A DNA stretch of 64,000 nt from Flavobacterium sp. (GCA_029946065.1 JAQSDU010000020.1:310001-374000); one strand, 5' to 3'; counted from the first letter of the stretch, positions 36,001 through 45,127 are shown. Notes: generated by a model from the sequence alone, not told the origin. Made by a program: numbers and translations.

Positions 36001-37667
36001 TTGACTACCATTAAATCGGAAGCCGTTTGTCCGCCGCCAGCAACATTGTCTCTTGCTGTCACTGAAAAATTAAAGGTTCGCGCCACAGATGGCAATACTT
36101 CCCAAGTGGTAGCAGTAGCGCCGGTAAGTACTGTTGAAATTGCCGGAAAATACCTTGTCGGACTCGTAGTACTAGTCAATGTGCGGAACATCGGACCTGC
36201 CGTTCTTGTTGCCGAAGGTGCCGCATTGTTTTCAGAAGTGGGTAAAATTGCTTCCGGATCGCGTTGTTCCCAGCAATATGTAATTGCATTTCCGTCGGGA
36301 TCACTGCCGGTTGCAGTTAGTAAAAATGGCGTGGATTTTGGAATTGTATAATCTGCACCCGCATTTACTGTTGGAGGATTGTTTGGAAAATTAGTTATCT
36401 GTGCACATGACGATGAGGTGCCTGATTGTACATTGAGCGAGATATCACGGATATTGACATAAGCAAAATAGGCATCGCTGTTAGATTGTACGTTTGCTGC
36501 GCATATTCCAGCATACCCCATGATACTTGAGCCGCTTCCTGTTTCGACTTCACTAGTGCCATTACCTGAACGGCATGTGTCGTTACTTTGGGTATGATAA
36601 CCGCCAAACTGATGTCCCATTTCGTGTGCTACATAATCAATATCGAAAGCATCGCCGGTAGGATTGGGGCTTCCGGTGTAGCCTCGACCCTTATGGAAAT
36701 TATTTTGGGAAGTAGCGGCGCATACACAGGCAAGGCAGCCCGCATTTCCTCCTCCTGAGGTATTAAAATTATGTCCGATATCATAATTGTTGACACCGAT
36801 AACGGTATCGATTGTCTGTGCAGTTTTAGTGTTAAATTCTCCTGACCACGGATCCGTTGTTGCATCAAGATAAATAATAAGGTCATTATTTCCGACAAAA
36901 ATCATAGTAACGGCAAGTTCTTTTTCATAAATGCCATTCACGCGTGTCATGGTTATGACCATTTGCGCCATTACGTTTGCTTTTTGTTGTGCTACGGTTC
37001 CGGTTCCTTTAAAAATGGTTCCGTATTCACCGTTGCAAGATAGCGCAAGCCTATAGGTACGCAGTTTTTTATCGTTGGTGTCCAATAAACTGAAAACGCC
37101 CGGCCTGTTTGTGTTTTCTTCTAGATTTTTGTTGGCATCAGTTAGGCAACTGAATTCATTGTCCGACGCACCTAATGATTCCTTGTCATAGACGATATAA
37201 TTTTTACCATCAATCGTATACGGGTCAATAAAACTGCTGCTTTTTGTGCCATACATTGTCATGTTGTGGAGTCCGAATTGTGTTATTGAAAATCTGGCAA
37301 TAGCTGTCGGGTCATCAATACCTTGGGCCGCATAAGATTTCATAGAAGGAAATTTTGCCTGAAGCTCAGGTTCCATAATTGGCGTTTCAATAACATCGTA
37401 TCGGCTGATTGCTCCATCGGCATCCGGTAGGTAAATGATGTGCGCCGATTTGGTTTGGTAATTTCCCCTTATAGGAATGTCAATCAATTGCGCTTTGAAT
37501 GCCTCAAGGTCAAGATTGAAAAGCTTGTATGATTTTGGAATATCGGTTCGTTTGGTTTTTGATATACCATCGAGGTCAGACTCGTTGATTTTTGACCACA
37601 AGTCGTTTCTTTGTGCCGATGTGGTTGCAAAAATAAAAAATGTGAATAGGAGTAAGGTTTTTTTCAT
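33063..37667 (-). CDS. Secreted reprolysin-type zinc metalloprotease with P-domain and T9SS type A sorting domain
   Basis: A 1534-aa exported protein. Signal peptide LLLFTFFIFATTSAQ, a propeptide-like region (about 20-190), then an M12B/metzincin catalytic domain with the HEMGHQFGGYHTQ zinc motif and a downstream Met-turn GSSIMGYAG. Ig/PKD-like domains follow, one with NPPTVNAGADYTIP. There is also an FN3-like domain with LSQNTNYFWRVLP, a proprotein-convertase P/Homo-B domain (ISDVNISVQITHTWVADL), and a C-terminal type A sorting domain ending GKTVSKKIVY. It likely digests extracellular proteins. The exact number of Ig modules is uncertain. Convergent with the CBM48 gene. Confidence 0.93.
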   Translation of the reverse strand: MKKTLLLFTFFIFATTSAQRNDLWSKINESDLDGISKTKRTDIPKSYKLFNLDLEAFKAQLIDIPIRGNYQTKSAHIIYLPDADGAISRYDVIETPIMEPELQAKFPSMKSYAAQGIDDPTAIARFSITQFGLHNMTMYGTKSSSFIDPYTIDGKNYIVYDKESLGASDNEFSCLTDANKNLEENTNRPGVFSLLDTNDKKLRTYRLALSCNGEYGTIFKGTGTVAQQKANVMAQMVITMTRVNGIYEKELAVTMIFVGNNDLIIYLDATTDPWSGEFNTKTAQTIDTVIGVNNYDIGHNFNTSGGGNAGCLACVCAATSQNNFHKGRGYTGSPNPTGDAFDIDYVAHEMGHQFGGYHTQSNDTCRSGNGTSEVETGSGSSIMGYAGICAANVQSNSDAYFAYVNIRDISLNVQSGTSSSCAQITNFPNNPPTVNAGADYTIPKSTPFLLTATGSDPDGNAITYCWEQRDPEAILPTSENNAAPSATRTAGPMFRTLTSTTSPTRYFPAISTVLTGATATTWEVLPSVARTFNFSVTARDNVAGGGQTASDLMVVNVNGTAGPFLVSTPNTNVSWTAASNQTVTWDVAGTTANGVNCAFVDIYMSSNGGTSFPVLLASKVPNDGTETVTIPTSIGNTNRIMVRGNGNIFYDVSNSNFTTIAAGSTFSLAFSGVADGQNKSFCQGSDANFSMNYNAIGGFSGTTTFSVTGNPAGSTVSFSPISTNSSGTIALLIGNTQNCTPGFYTMTVTGTSGATSRTVKLYLEILNSGFSPVVLISPTNEAYAQPTNTTLNWSADAVASSYNVEIATDIDFSNIIQSANTTTNSYNASGLSQNTNYFWRVLPKNYACQGTQSGAYRFTTGQVNCNTTASTNIPLAISASGTPTINSTITIPSADTISDVNISVQITHTWVADLTLTLISPAGTQIQLVSGKCSSNDNMSSTFDDSGITLVCGTNPAITGTIKPAQLLSTLNGQSAQGVWTLRIADGATGDGGSLTGWSLNICSLSSTPISCGTITSTWNGSVWDNGRPVNNIAAVINGAYTSTGNLEACSLNVTGTSATTFLPSHDLIIDGAVTVAATANLTIENNANLIQIKDVPNSGKITVKRNAIMRRLDYVYWGSPVAGQDLKLFSPQTVSPPIGASRFYTLNETNNSFAVIPEPSGVSFLKAKGYMLRAPNDFPTNATLATFYGVFNGIPNNGNATIAITNTAVTGKGYNMLGNPYPSTISADLFLAQNPGELYFWTHTNQDAPSGANYATYTTFGTTSPAGGATPDGTIAIGQGFLLKTPVSGVATFTNAMRTGSNSAIFFRNANIEKDRIWLNLSNSVGLQNQILIGYMDGATSGIDVSVDAKQIESNINHIASLIGDQKFNIQARALPFDVTDAIPLSFNAIASDEFVISIDHVDGIFLEEQDIFLYDAATGIVHDLKNSVYAFPATEGAYDNRFSIVYQNTTLGIENPELVNSVVVFKKDNTIHINAQENISDVRLFDVRGRLIYENKNINLPVLAINNLNIQQQVLIVQVTAGGKTVSKKIVY

Positions 37668-37801
37668 ATTTAATTAAGGAAAAAGAAGGCCTTAAAAATA
37701 TAAAAAAATAGGATATATGCCTAATTATTAAAGCAATAAAATATCTTTCGATGTCTTGTTGACTTTGTTTCGAGGCAGTTTATTTGCTGTAATTTTTAGA
37801 A

Positions 37802-38626
37802 TTAAACCGCCACAACACCTTTGATATGTGGATGTGGTTCGTAACCTTCAAGCGTAAAATCCTCAAAAGTAAAATCGAAAATATTTTTCACATCTGGATT
37901 CAGGATCATTTTTGGAAGTGGTTTTGGATCTCGTGTCAACTGTAATTCCAATTGCTCAAAGTGGTTGTTATAAATGTGTGCATCTCCGAACGTGTGAATG
38001 AAATCGCCTGGTAGCAAATCGCAAACTTGTGCAATCATCATCGTTAGCAACGCATAAGACGCAATATTGAACGGCACGCCAAGGAAAATATCGGCGCTTC
38101 TTTGGTATAGTTGGCAAGACAATTTCCTATCTGCTACATAAAATTGAAAAAACGCGTGGCAAGGCGGTAATGCAACTTTTCCATTGGCAACATTTTCTGC
38201 AAAAGATTTCGAAGTATCCGGTAAAACTGACGGATTCCATGCCGAAACCAACATTCTTCTACTGTTTGGATTGGTCTTTAAGGTCTCGATGATTTCAGCA
38301 ATCTGATCGATTTCTTCGCTATTCCAATTGCGCCATTGGTGGCCGTAAATAGGGCCGAGTTCGCCGTCTTCATTTGCCCAATCGTCCCAGATTTTCACGC
38401 CGTTTTCTTTTAAGTAGGCAATATTGGTTTCGCCTTTCAAAAACCACAAAAGTTCATAAATAATAGATTTCAAGTGCAATTTTTTGGTAGTTACCATTGG
38501 AAAACCTTCACTTAAATCAAAACGCATTTGGTAGCCAAAAACACTTTTTGTTCCGGTACCGGTACGGTCGCCTTTTTGAGTACCTTCGTTGAGTACGTGT
38601 TTTACGAGGTCTAGGTATTGTTTCAT
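37802..38626 (-). CDS. thyA: Thymidylate synthase
   Basis: A 274-aa folate-dependent enzyme converting dUMP to dTMP. Motifs in order: [20 protein letters not shown] (phosphate-binding Arg), [42 protein letters not shown] with the catalytic Cys, and [19 protein letters not shown]. It is full length. It stands in its own unit between the metalloprotease and the DUF151 gene. Confidence 0.97.
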   Translation of the reverse strand: MKQYLDLVKHVLNEGTQKGDRTGTGTKSVFGYQMRFDLSEGFPMVTTKKLHLKSIIYELLWFLKGETNIAYLKENGVKIWDDWANEDGELGPIYGHQWRNWNSEEIDQIAEIIETLKTNPNSRRMLVSAWNPSVLPDTSKSFAENVANGKVALPPCHAFFQFYVADRKLSCQLYQRSADIFLGVPFNIASYALLTMMIAQVCDLLPGDFIHTFGDAHIYNNHFEQLELQLTRDPKPLPKMILNPDVKNIFDFTFEDFTLEGYEPHPHIKGVVAV

Positions 38627-38631
38627 ATTCT

Positions 38632-38700
38632 GGGTTTTTGGTTTTGGGTTTTGGGTTTTGGAGCTTTACTAACACCCAACACCTAACACCCAACACCTTT
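38632..38700. repeat. G/T-rich and C/A-rich intergenic inverted repeat
   Basis: Heptad-like GGGTTTT units (38632-38661) face CACCCAA/CACCTAA units (38672-38697), giving a long imperfect hairpin filling the gap between thyA and the DUF151 gene. It ends in six T on the plus strand, although both flanking genes are on the minus strand. Confidence 0.7.
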
Positions 38701-38701
38701 T

Positions 38702-39328
38702 TTATAATTCTCTTTTCGAAATCTCATCACGGATCTTCGCCGCTTTTTCATAATCTTCATTTTCCACTGCGCTTTCCAAAAGTTCGTGCAATTCAGAAAT
38801 GCTATGTTTGGTATAGGTTTCTCCAGATTGATTGCTCTCTTCTTCCATGCCGAAAGTTTCCGGAGTAGAAAGGATGTCGTTCGCATCATCTTCTTTTTCC
38901 GTTTCGAGTGGATTTGCTTTTAGGTATATTCCGGCCTTATCAAGGATGTTTTTATAGGTGAAGATTGGAGCTGCAAAACGGAGTGCCAGTGCAATCGCGT
39001 CGGAAGTCCTTGCATCAACGATTTCCTCAATTTTATCCCTTTCACAAATGATACTCGAATAAAAAACGCCGTCAACGAGCTTGTGAATGATGACTTGCTT
39101 TACAACTATATCAAAACGATCGGCAAAATTCTTAAAAAGATCATGCGTCAACGGACGCGGCGGCTTGATTTCTTTTTCCAAAGCAATCGCAATGGATTGT
39201 GCTTCAAAAGCACCGATTACAATTGGGAGTTTCCTGTCGCCATCAACCTCATTTAAAATCAATGCATACGCACCATTTTGTGTCTGACTGTAAGAAATTC
39301 CTTTTATCGTTAATTTTACTAGGCTCAT
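38702..39328 (-). CDS. Bifunctional nuclease family (DUF151) protein with C-terminal UVR motif
   Basis: A 208-aa protein. The DUF151/BFN domain covers residues about 1-140 (LPIVIGAFEAQSIAIALE, RPLTHDLFKNF, SSIICERDKIEEIVDARTSDAIALALRF). A low-complexity linker leads to a UvrB/UvrC-type helical motif (LHELLESAVENEDYEKAAKIRDEI). DUF151 proteins have been described as nucleases in other organisms; the UVR motif usually mediates protein contacts. The pairing is common in Bacteroidota. ATG 39328 (MSLVKLTIKG) is the natural start; the upstream open frame overlaps the etfBA terminator. Confidence 0.9.
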   Translation of the reverse strand: MSLVKLTIKGISYSQTQNGAYALILNEVDGDRKLPIVIGAFEAQSIAIALEKEIKPPRPLTHDLFKNFADRFDIVVKQVIIHKLVDGVFYSSIICERDKIEEIVDARTSDAIALALRFAAPIFTYKNILDKAGIYLKANPLETEKEDDANDILSTPETFGMEEESNQSGETYTKHSISELHELLESAVENEDYEKAAKIRDEISKREL

Positions 39329-39371
39329 ATTGGTGATGTGCAAAGTGTTCCGGCACAAGATTTTGATTAAT

Positions 39372-39418
39372 AAAAAAAGGCTGTCTGAACCAAGCTTTTC
39401 TGCTAAATCCAGACAGCC
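39372..39418 (-). terminator. Rho-independent terminator after etfBA
   Basis: Perfect 9-bp arms GGCTGTCTG and CAGACAGCC, 22-nt loop, followed on the minus strand by seven T. It lies 29 bp after the etfA stop. Confidence 0.85.
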
Positions 39419-39446
39419 CTTAATGGGGCACAATTTAAAAAATTAT

Positions 39447-40415
39447 TTATGAATTATTTGCCTTGAATTCTTTTAATTTTTGTGTGAGTCTCGGAACGAT
39501 ATCAAAAGCGTCGCCAACGACACCATAATCGGCTACTTTAAAGAAAGGTGCTTCCGCATCGGTATTGATAACCAGTTTTACTTTTGAAGAATTGATTCCT
39601 GCAATATGCTGGATCGCGCCTGAAATGCCTACAGCGATATATAAATTGGTAGCAACAGGTTTTCCAGTTTGTCCAACGTGCTCGCTGTGAGGTCTCCAAC
39701 CTAAATCCGAAACTGGTTTTGAACACGCCGTCGCAGCGCCTAAAACAGCAGCTAAGTCTTCTAACATTCCCCAATTTTCCGGGCCTTTCATGCCGCGTCC
39801 GCCAGAAACAACTACATCTGCGTCTGCGATGGTTACTTTTCCGGAACCTTTTTCTACCGATTCCACTTTTACGCTAAAATCAGCATCGCTTATTGATGGC
39901 GAAAAATCCTCAGCTGTTGCAGCTGAAGCGCTTTCAAAAATCCCGTATGAATTTTTAGCAAGGCTTAAGACTTTTACATCTGTATTGATTTCGGTGATGT
40001 TGAATGCTTTGTTTGAGAAGGCATTTCTTTTTACCTGAAAAGGGGATGTGCTTACAGGTAATCCGACCACATTCGAAGCAAAACCTGCGTCCAAAGCCAC
40101 GGCTACCATTGGTGCCAAATACAAACTATCAGTTGTTGATGATAACAAAATGAGTTTTACATTTTCTTTCTGAGCTGCTTGTTTGATGACATCAGCATAA
40201 GCTTTTGCTGTAAATCCGGATAATTTATCGCTGTTGACTTTCAGTACTTTATCAACGCCGTATTTTGCTAATTCTGAAACGTCACCGGCGTTTACGGTTA
40301 CCGCTGTTACGGTTGTTCCCAAAGCTTCGGCTACTTTTTTACCGTAGGAAGCCAATTCGAAAGCGACTTTCTTAAATTTTCCTTCTGCGGTTTCTGCGTA
40401 TATTAATATAGACAT
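39447..40415 (-). CDS. etfA: Electron transfer flavoprotein alpha subunit
   Basis: A 322-aa subunit that binds FAD and passes electrons from acyl-CoA dehydrogenases to the respiratory chain. The C-terminal FAD-binding domain shows [40 protein letters not shown] and [14 protein letters not shown]. The N-terminal domain is the usual ETF alpha fold. It follows etfB on the same strand with a 93-bp gap that holds an inverted repeat. Confidence 0.96.
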   Translation of the reverse strand: MSILIYAETAEGKFKKVAFELASYGKKVAEALGTTVTAVTVNAGDVSELAKYGVDKVLKVNSDKLSGFTAKAYADVIKQAAQKENVKLILLSSTTDSLYLAPMVAVALDAGFASNVVGLPVSTSPFQVKRNAFSNKAFNITEINTDVKVLSLAKNSYGIFESASAATAEDFSPSISDADFSVKVESVEKGSGKVTIADADVVVSGGRGMKGPENWGMLEDLAAVLGAATACSKPVSDLGWRPHSEHVGQTGKPVATNLYIAVGISGAIQHIAGINSSKVKLVINTDAEAPFFKVADYGVVGDAFDIVPRLTQKLKEFKANNS

Positions 40416-40455
40416 GTCTTTATTATTTTAAATGATGGATTTTAAATTTTAAATT

Positions 40456-40510
40456 AGTCGAATGTGGAAAGTTTAAAGTCAAAAGAACGCATTCTTTCCA
40501 ACTTTCGACT
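40456..40510. repeat. Inverted repeat between etfB and etfA
   Basis: AGTCGAATGTGGAAAG (40456-40471) and CTTTCCAACTTTCGACT (40494-40510) are reverse complements apart from one extra base. The right arm overlaps the etfB stop codon. A related word, TTAGTCGAAAGTG, occurs near 53613. Confidence 0.75.
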
Positions 40511-41255
40511 ATATCACTTTTGCTTCATTGTGTAATGCGTTAATCAATCCGTCCAAATCATCGGCAGAAAATAATTTCACTGCTGATTTTGGTGCCGGTT
40601 TTTCAAATTTCACGGCTTTGGTTTCAGAAGTTGCTGCAACTGGCTCCAATATAGTAAGGACTTTTGTTCTTGCCGTCATGATGCCGCGCATGTTCGGGAT
40701 TCTTAGATCTTTTTCTTCAACCAGACCTTTTTGTCCGCCGATGATTAATGGGAGTGAAGTGGCAACATTTTCTTTTCCGCCGTCGATTTCACGGACTGCT
40801 TTTACAGCCGAGCCATCAACTGTTACGGAGGTGCAGGAGTTTAAGAAATTCATCCCAAGAATTCCAGCGATCATTCCTGGAACCATTCCGCCGTTGTAAT
40901 CCAATGATTCTTTTCCGGCAATTACTAAATCATAACCGCCATTTTTGATGACTTCTGCCAATTGTTTTGCAACAAAAAAACCGTCGGTTGGATTGGCATT
41001 GATGCGGATTGCTTCGTTGGCGCCAATGGCCAAAGCTTTTCTCAATGTTGGTTCGGTATCTGGGCCTCCTACATTTACAACGGTAACATTTGCCCCTTGT
41101 TGTTCTTGGAACCAAATGGCACGCGTTAAGCCGAATTCGTCGTTTGGATTGATCACAAACTGGACACCGTTAGTGTCGAATTCAGAATCGCCGTTGGTAA
41201 AATTAATTTTTGAAGTGGTGTCAGGCACGTGGCTGATGCAGACTAATATTTTCAT
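40509..41255 (-). CDS. etfB: Electron transfer flavoprotein beta subunit
   Basis: A 248-aa ETF beta, which holds AMP and completes the FAD site with EtfA. Seen are MKILVCISHVPDTTSKI at the N-terminus, FVINPNDEFGLTRAI, and the family signature region VREIDGGKENVATSLPLIIGGQKGL, followed by LRIPNMRGIMTARTK. First gene of the etfBA unit and divergent from pdhB. Confidence 0.96.
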   Translation of the reverse strand: MKILVCISHVPDTTSKINFTNGDSEFDTNGVQFVINPNDEFGLTRAIWFQEQQGANVTVVNVGGPDTEPTLRKALAIGANEAIRINANPTDGFFVAKQLAEVIKNGGYDLVIAGKESLDYNGGMVPGMIAGILGMNFLNSCTSVTVDGSAVKAVREIDGGKENVATSLPLIIGGQKGLVEEKDLRIPNMRGIMTARTKVLTILEPVAATSETKAVKFEKPAPKSAVKLFSADDLDGLINALHNEAKVI

Positions 41256-41467
41256 TTTATATCGATTAAAAAATTATCTTATTCGGGCACGAATTTACAA
41301 CTATATTTTAAAAAAAGAACTATGCATGCATAATAAATTTCAATATTATATCGATTTCGCTGTGCGTTTTTTAGCCCGGATAGGAAGGGTATCCTTTTGC
41401 CTGCTTCTTTAGCGGGAAAAAGATACAACTGAATAGCCGGATTGGCTTCTGACAATTAAAATAAAAA

Positions 41468-41501
41468 TTGTGCTTTAAGTGACCGAAATTATTTATTTTT
41501 G
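41468..41501 (+). promoter_or_regulatory. Promoter for pdhB
   Basis: TTG at 41468-41470 and exact -7 box TATTTTTG at 41494-41501 (23-bp spacer, a little long). ATG is 29 bp downstream. Confidence 0.55.
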
Positions 41502-41530
41502 CTTCTCAAAATTTGACTTAGATAAAAAAT

Positions 41531-42511
41531 ATGAAAACGATACAATTCAGGGAAGCGATTGCAGAAGCCATGAGCGAGGAAATGCGCCGTGACGAATCCG
41601 TATATTTAATGGGCGAAGAAGTGGCCGAATACAATGGCGCTTACAAAGCTTCAAAAGGAATGTTAGACGAATTCGGACCAAAACGCGTGATTGATACGCC
41701 GATCGCAGAACTTGGTTTTGCAGGAATTGCAGTAGGTTCGGCCATGAACGGCTGTCGTCCGATTGTGGAATATATGACTTTTAACTTTTCGCTTGTCGGA
41801 ATCGACCAAATTATCAATAATGCTGCAAAAATGCGCCAGATGTCTGCGGGACAATTCCCAATGCCGATGGTTTTTCGTGGGCCGACTGCTTCGGCAGGAC
41901 AATTGGGAGCAACACACTCACAAGCTTTTGAAAACTGGTTTGCGAACACGCCCGGATTGAAAGTGGTAGTGCCGTCAACGGTTTATGATGCAAAAGGCTT
42001 ATTGAAAGCGGCTATCCGTGACAACGATCCTGTAATTTTTATGGAATCAGAGCAGATGTACGGTGACAAAGGTGAAGTGCCGGAAGGGGAATATATCATT
42101 CCGCTTGGCGTTGCCGATATTAAGAGAGAAGGTACAGATGTGACGATTGTTTCTTTTGGAAAAATTATCAAAGAAGCACACATTGCTGCAGACGAATTGC
42201 AGAAAGAAGGCATTTCATGCGAAATCATCGATTTGCGTACTGTGCGTCCGATGGATTATGAGGCAATTTTGACTTCTGTGAAAAAAACCAACCGTTTGGT
42301 AGTTTTAGAAGAAGCGTGGCCCTTTGCAAGTGTTGCTTCAGAAATTACCTATATCGTTCAGGAACGTGCTTTTGATTTTCTTGATGCGCCAATTCAGAGA
42401 ATTACAACTGCAGATACACCAGCGCCCTACTCGCCAACTTTATTGAAAGAATGGTTACCCAATGCTGCTGATGTTGTGAAAGCGGTTAAAAAAGTAATGT
42501 ATAAGAAATAA
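41531..42511 (+). CDS. pdhB: Pyruvate dehydrogenase E1 component, beta subunit
   Basis: A 326-aa transketolase-type beta subunit. Motifs: REAIAEAMSEEMRRDESVYLMGEEV, DTPIAELGFAGIAVGSAMNG, VFRGPTASAGQLGATHSQAFENWF and SCEIIDLRTVRPMDYE. Together with an alpha subunit it decarboxylates pyruvate with thiamine diphosphate. The alpha, E2 and E3 genes are not adjacent, a split arrangement seen in Flavobacteriia. Branched-chain 2-oxoacid dehydrogenase beta subunits are similar, but the sequence reads as PDH. Confidence 0.93.
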   Translation: MKTIQFREAIAEAMSEEMRRDESVYLMGEEVAEYNGAYKASKGMLDEFGPKRVIDTPIAELGFAGIAVGSAMNGCRPIVEYMTFNFSLVGIDQIINNAAKMRQMSAGQFPMPMVFRGPTASAGQLGATHSQAFENWFANTPGLKVVVPSTVYDAKGLLKAAIRDNDPVIFMESEQMYGDKGEVPEGEYIIPLGVADIKREGTDVTIVSFGKIIKEAHIAADELQKEGISCEIIDLRTVRPMDYEAILTSVKKTNRLVVLEEAWPFASVASEITYIVQERAFDFLDAPIQRITTADTPAPYSPTLLKEWLPNAADVVKAVKKVMYKK

Positions 42512-42592
42512 TTATGAGTTAGAAGTTATGAGTTAGAAGTTTTCTGAATTCTGCATAAAACTCATCACTCATAATTCATAACTTGTAACTAA
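42511..42592. repeat. AT-rich intergenic repeat related to that at 25403-25491
   Basis: Two direct copies of TTATGAGTTAGAAG (42512-42540) face ACTCATAATTCATAACTTG (42567-42585). ATTATGAGT pairs exactly with ACTCATAAT. It begins at the pdhB stop codon. Confidence 0.75.
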
Positions 42593-42596
42593 TTAG

Positions 42597-42604
42597 TATA
42601 TTTG
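42597..42604 (+). promoter_or_regulatory. Bacteroidota -7 box for the DUF5686 gene
   Basis: Exact TATATTTG. The predicted start, near 42611, lies inside the terminator hairpin that follows, so transcripts from here would not contain the whole hairpin. Confidence 0.5.
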
Positions 42605-42605
42605 A

Positions 42606-42641
42606 AACTTCATCGGGACAAAATCCGGTGAAGTTTTTTTT
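42606..42641 (+). terminator. Rho-independent terminator, probably for pdhB
   Basis: A 12-bp stem (AACTTCATCGGG with TCCGGTGAAGTT, two G:T pairs), 6-nt loop and eight T. It ends only 6 bp before the next ATG. Alternatively an attenuator for the DUF5686 gene. Confidence 0.8.
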
Positions 42642-42646
42642 ATAAT

Positions 42647-45127
42647 ATGAATAAGAATTTATTTGCAGCCTTTTTACTTTTTTTTACCCATTTATTGCTG
42701 GCACAAACCAAAGTTAGTGGTATCGTTTTAGACGAAAACAATAAGCCAGTGGGTTATGCGAATGTAGCTTTTAAAGGAACATCCGAAGGAATAATTACTA
42801 ATGAAGACGGACGTTTTTATCTCGAGTCAGATAAAAACAGAAAAATTCTTTCTGTTTCTTTTGTAGGCTATACCAGTCAGGAAATTACACTTGACAAAGC
42901 CGTTACCTATAATATGAAAGTCGTCCTTCTTACGGGGGAAGAGTTAAACGAAGTGAAAATATTTAGCGGAAAAACCTCCAAGAAAAATAATCCGGCGATT
43001 GATATTCTTCGGAAAATATGGGCACGTAAACGCAAAAATGGTTTGCGTCAATTTGACCAATACCAGATGGAAAAATATGAAAAGGTCGAATTTGATATGA
43101 ATACCATTGACAGCGCCTTTATGAAGAACAGGATTTTTAAAGGTATGGAATTCATCTTCAAATCGGTGGATACTTCAAAGATTACGGGAAAAACCTACCT
43201 TCCGATATTTATTAACGAGGCTTTATCTAACGTTTACGGTGATAATGTGCGAAAAAAAGTCAAAGAAGTGCTAGTTGCCAATAAGAATTCAGGGTTTAAT
43301 ACGAACCAGCAACTTATCGGTTTTGTAAAAGACTTGTATTCTGAATATGACATTTATGACAATTACCTGAAATTTTTCGATAAGGCATTCACGAGTCCGC
43401 TCTCTCGAACCGGAATCGATGTCTATAATTATGTGTTGGCAGACAGCGCCTTTATCGACAAAAAGTGGTGCTATAACATTGTTTATTATCCAAGGCGAAA
43501 AAACGAATTGACTTTTAAAGGCGATTTTTGGGTCAACGATACCACTTGGGCAATCAAAGATATTAATATGGAAGTGTCTAAGAGCGCCAACATCAACTGG
43601 GTAAAAGAAATTTATATCGAACAGCAATTTGATGTACTCAATGATTCGGTTTTCTTGCTGACACGCGATTATCTTATGACAGATTTCGCACTGAATAAAA
43701 AGGAAAAATCGCGAGGTGTTTATGGAAAACGAACAACACTTTTCCGCAACCATAAATTTGATCTTGAAAAACCTTCCGATTTTTATAAAGAGGAAGTGAA
43801 TTATGTTGACGATGCCGTTTATACCAAACCTGATGCGTTTTGGGAGGAAAATCGCTTTGAAAACCTTAATAAAGATGAAGTTGGCGTATACAAAATGCTC
43901 GATACTTTGCAAACCAACAAGAAATTCCGCCGATTGTATAGCTTGGTAGAAATATTGGGCAGCGGCTATATCCAAAAAGGACATTTTGATTATGGGCCTA
44001 TTTTCTCGACATTCGGTTATAATGAAGTAGAAGGATTGCGATTGAGAACCGGTGGGCGTACTTACTTTACCCAAAACGATCCGTGGCGCATTCAGGGTTA
44101 TGTTGCTTATGGTTTTAAGGACGATAAATTTAAGTATGGTCTTTCTGGAAGATGGCTTTTGAACCGTAAAAACAGGTTTATTTTATCCGGTGGTAATCGC
44201 CGTGATATCGAGCAAATCGGCGCCAGTCTTACAACGACTAATGATATTTTAGGAAGAAGTTTTGCTTCCTCGGCATTATTTACAAGCGGCAGCAATGGAA
44301 AACTTACCAATATTAACCTGAGTTCTGTAGCCTTGGAAATCGAACCTGTGAAAAATCTGACCCTTCAACTCGGTTTTTCCTATCGCACACTCGAATCGGC
44401 ATCGCCAACGTTCAGTCTTGCTTATTATACCGATTTGACGCAGCAACATATCAAATCGGATATCACACAATCTGAAATGAATTTTCAAATCGATTATACG
44501 CCAGGCAGGAAAACAACAGGTTATGGTGTCGAAAGACATATTGTTGACAGCCCGTTTCCAAGGGTTTTTGTGAATTATAGTCAAGGATTGAAAGGCGTTT
44601 TGAACAGCGATTTTGATTATGAAAAAATCCAATTGTACTATAAGCAGCCTTTAAATATGGGTGGTATCGGACGACTGGATGCGATTATAGAATTAGGAAA
44701 AACCTACAGTTACATTCCGCTTGGGCTGATGAGTATCGTTCCTGGAAACCAGACTTATTTTTCAATTGAAAACACGTTTAACCTTTTGGATTTTTATGAA
44801 TTTGAAGCCGATTCGTATGCGACATTACAATTGCAGCACAATTTTGGCGGAAGGATTTTTTCAAGGATTCCGTTTTTAAGGAAGCTCAACTGGCGCGAAA
44901 CGGTTGGATTCAAAGGTGTTTATGGAACGATAAGCGACAAAAATAGAATTATCAACCAGCCATCTGGATTGGTTTATAATGCTCCGGAAGATTTTTATTG
45001 GGAATACAACGCCGGAATTGGAAATATCTTTAAGGTATTTAAGATAGAGTTCAGTTGGAGAGGTAGTTATATTACACCACAGTCCAATAATTTTGGAGTG
45101 AAAGGATCATTTGGGTTTTATTTTTAA
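42647..45127 (+). CDS. DUF5686 outer-membrane protein with CarboxypepD_reg-like domain
   Basis: An 826-aa outer-membrane protein: signal peptide (LFAAFLLFFTHLLLAQ), an N-terminal carboxypeptidase-regulatory-like domain (VSGIVLDENNKPVGYANVAF, GIITNEDGRFYL), then the DUF5686 region and a large beta-barrel ending GVKGSFGFYF. It lacks a TonB box and a plug domain, so it is not an ordinary TonB-dependent receptor. Members are widespread in Bacteroidota, with unknown substrates. It is followed by a strong palindrome. Confidence 0.88.
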   Translation: MNKNLFAAFLLFFTHLLLAQTKVSGIVLDENNKPVGYANVAFKGTSEGIITNEDGRFYLESDKNRKILSVSFVGYTSQEITLDKAVTYNMKVVLLTGEELNEVKIFSGKTSKKNNPAIDILRKIWARKRKNGLRQFDQYQMEKYEKVEFDMNTIDSAFMKNRIFKGMEFIFKSVDTSKITGKTYLPIFINEALSNVYGDNVRKKVKEVLVANKNSGFNTNQQLIGFVKDLYSEYDIYDNYLKFFDKAFTSPLSRTGIDVYNYVLADSAFIDKKWCYNIVYYPRRKNELTFKGDFWVNDTTWAIKDINMEVSKSANINWVKEIYIEQQFDVLNDSVFLLTRDYLMTDFALNKKEKSRGVYGKRTTLFRNHKFDLEKPSDFYKEEVNYVDDAVYTKPDAFWEENRFENLNKDEVGVYKMLDTLQTNKKFRRLYSLVEILGSGYIQKGHFDYGPIFSTFGYNEVEGLRLRTGGRTYFTQNDPWRIQGYVAYGFKDDKFKYGLSGRWLLNRKNRFILSGGNRRDIEQIGASLTTTNDILGRSFASSALFTSGSNGKLTNINLSSVALEIEPVKNLTLQLGFSYRTLESASPTFSLAYYTDLTQQHIKSDITQSEMNFQIDYTPGRKTTGYGVERHIVDSPFPRVFVNYSQGLKGVLNSDFDYEKIQLYYKQPLNMGGIGRLDAIIELGKTYSYIPLGLMSIVPGNQTYFSIENTFNLLDFYEFEADSYATLQLQHNFGGRIFSRIPFLRKLNWRETVGFKGVYGTISDKNRIINQPSGLVYNAPEDFYWEYNAGIGNIFKVFKIEFSWRGSYITPQSNNFGVKGSFGFYF

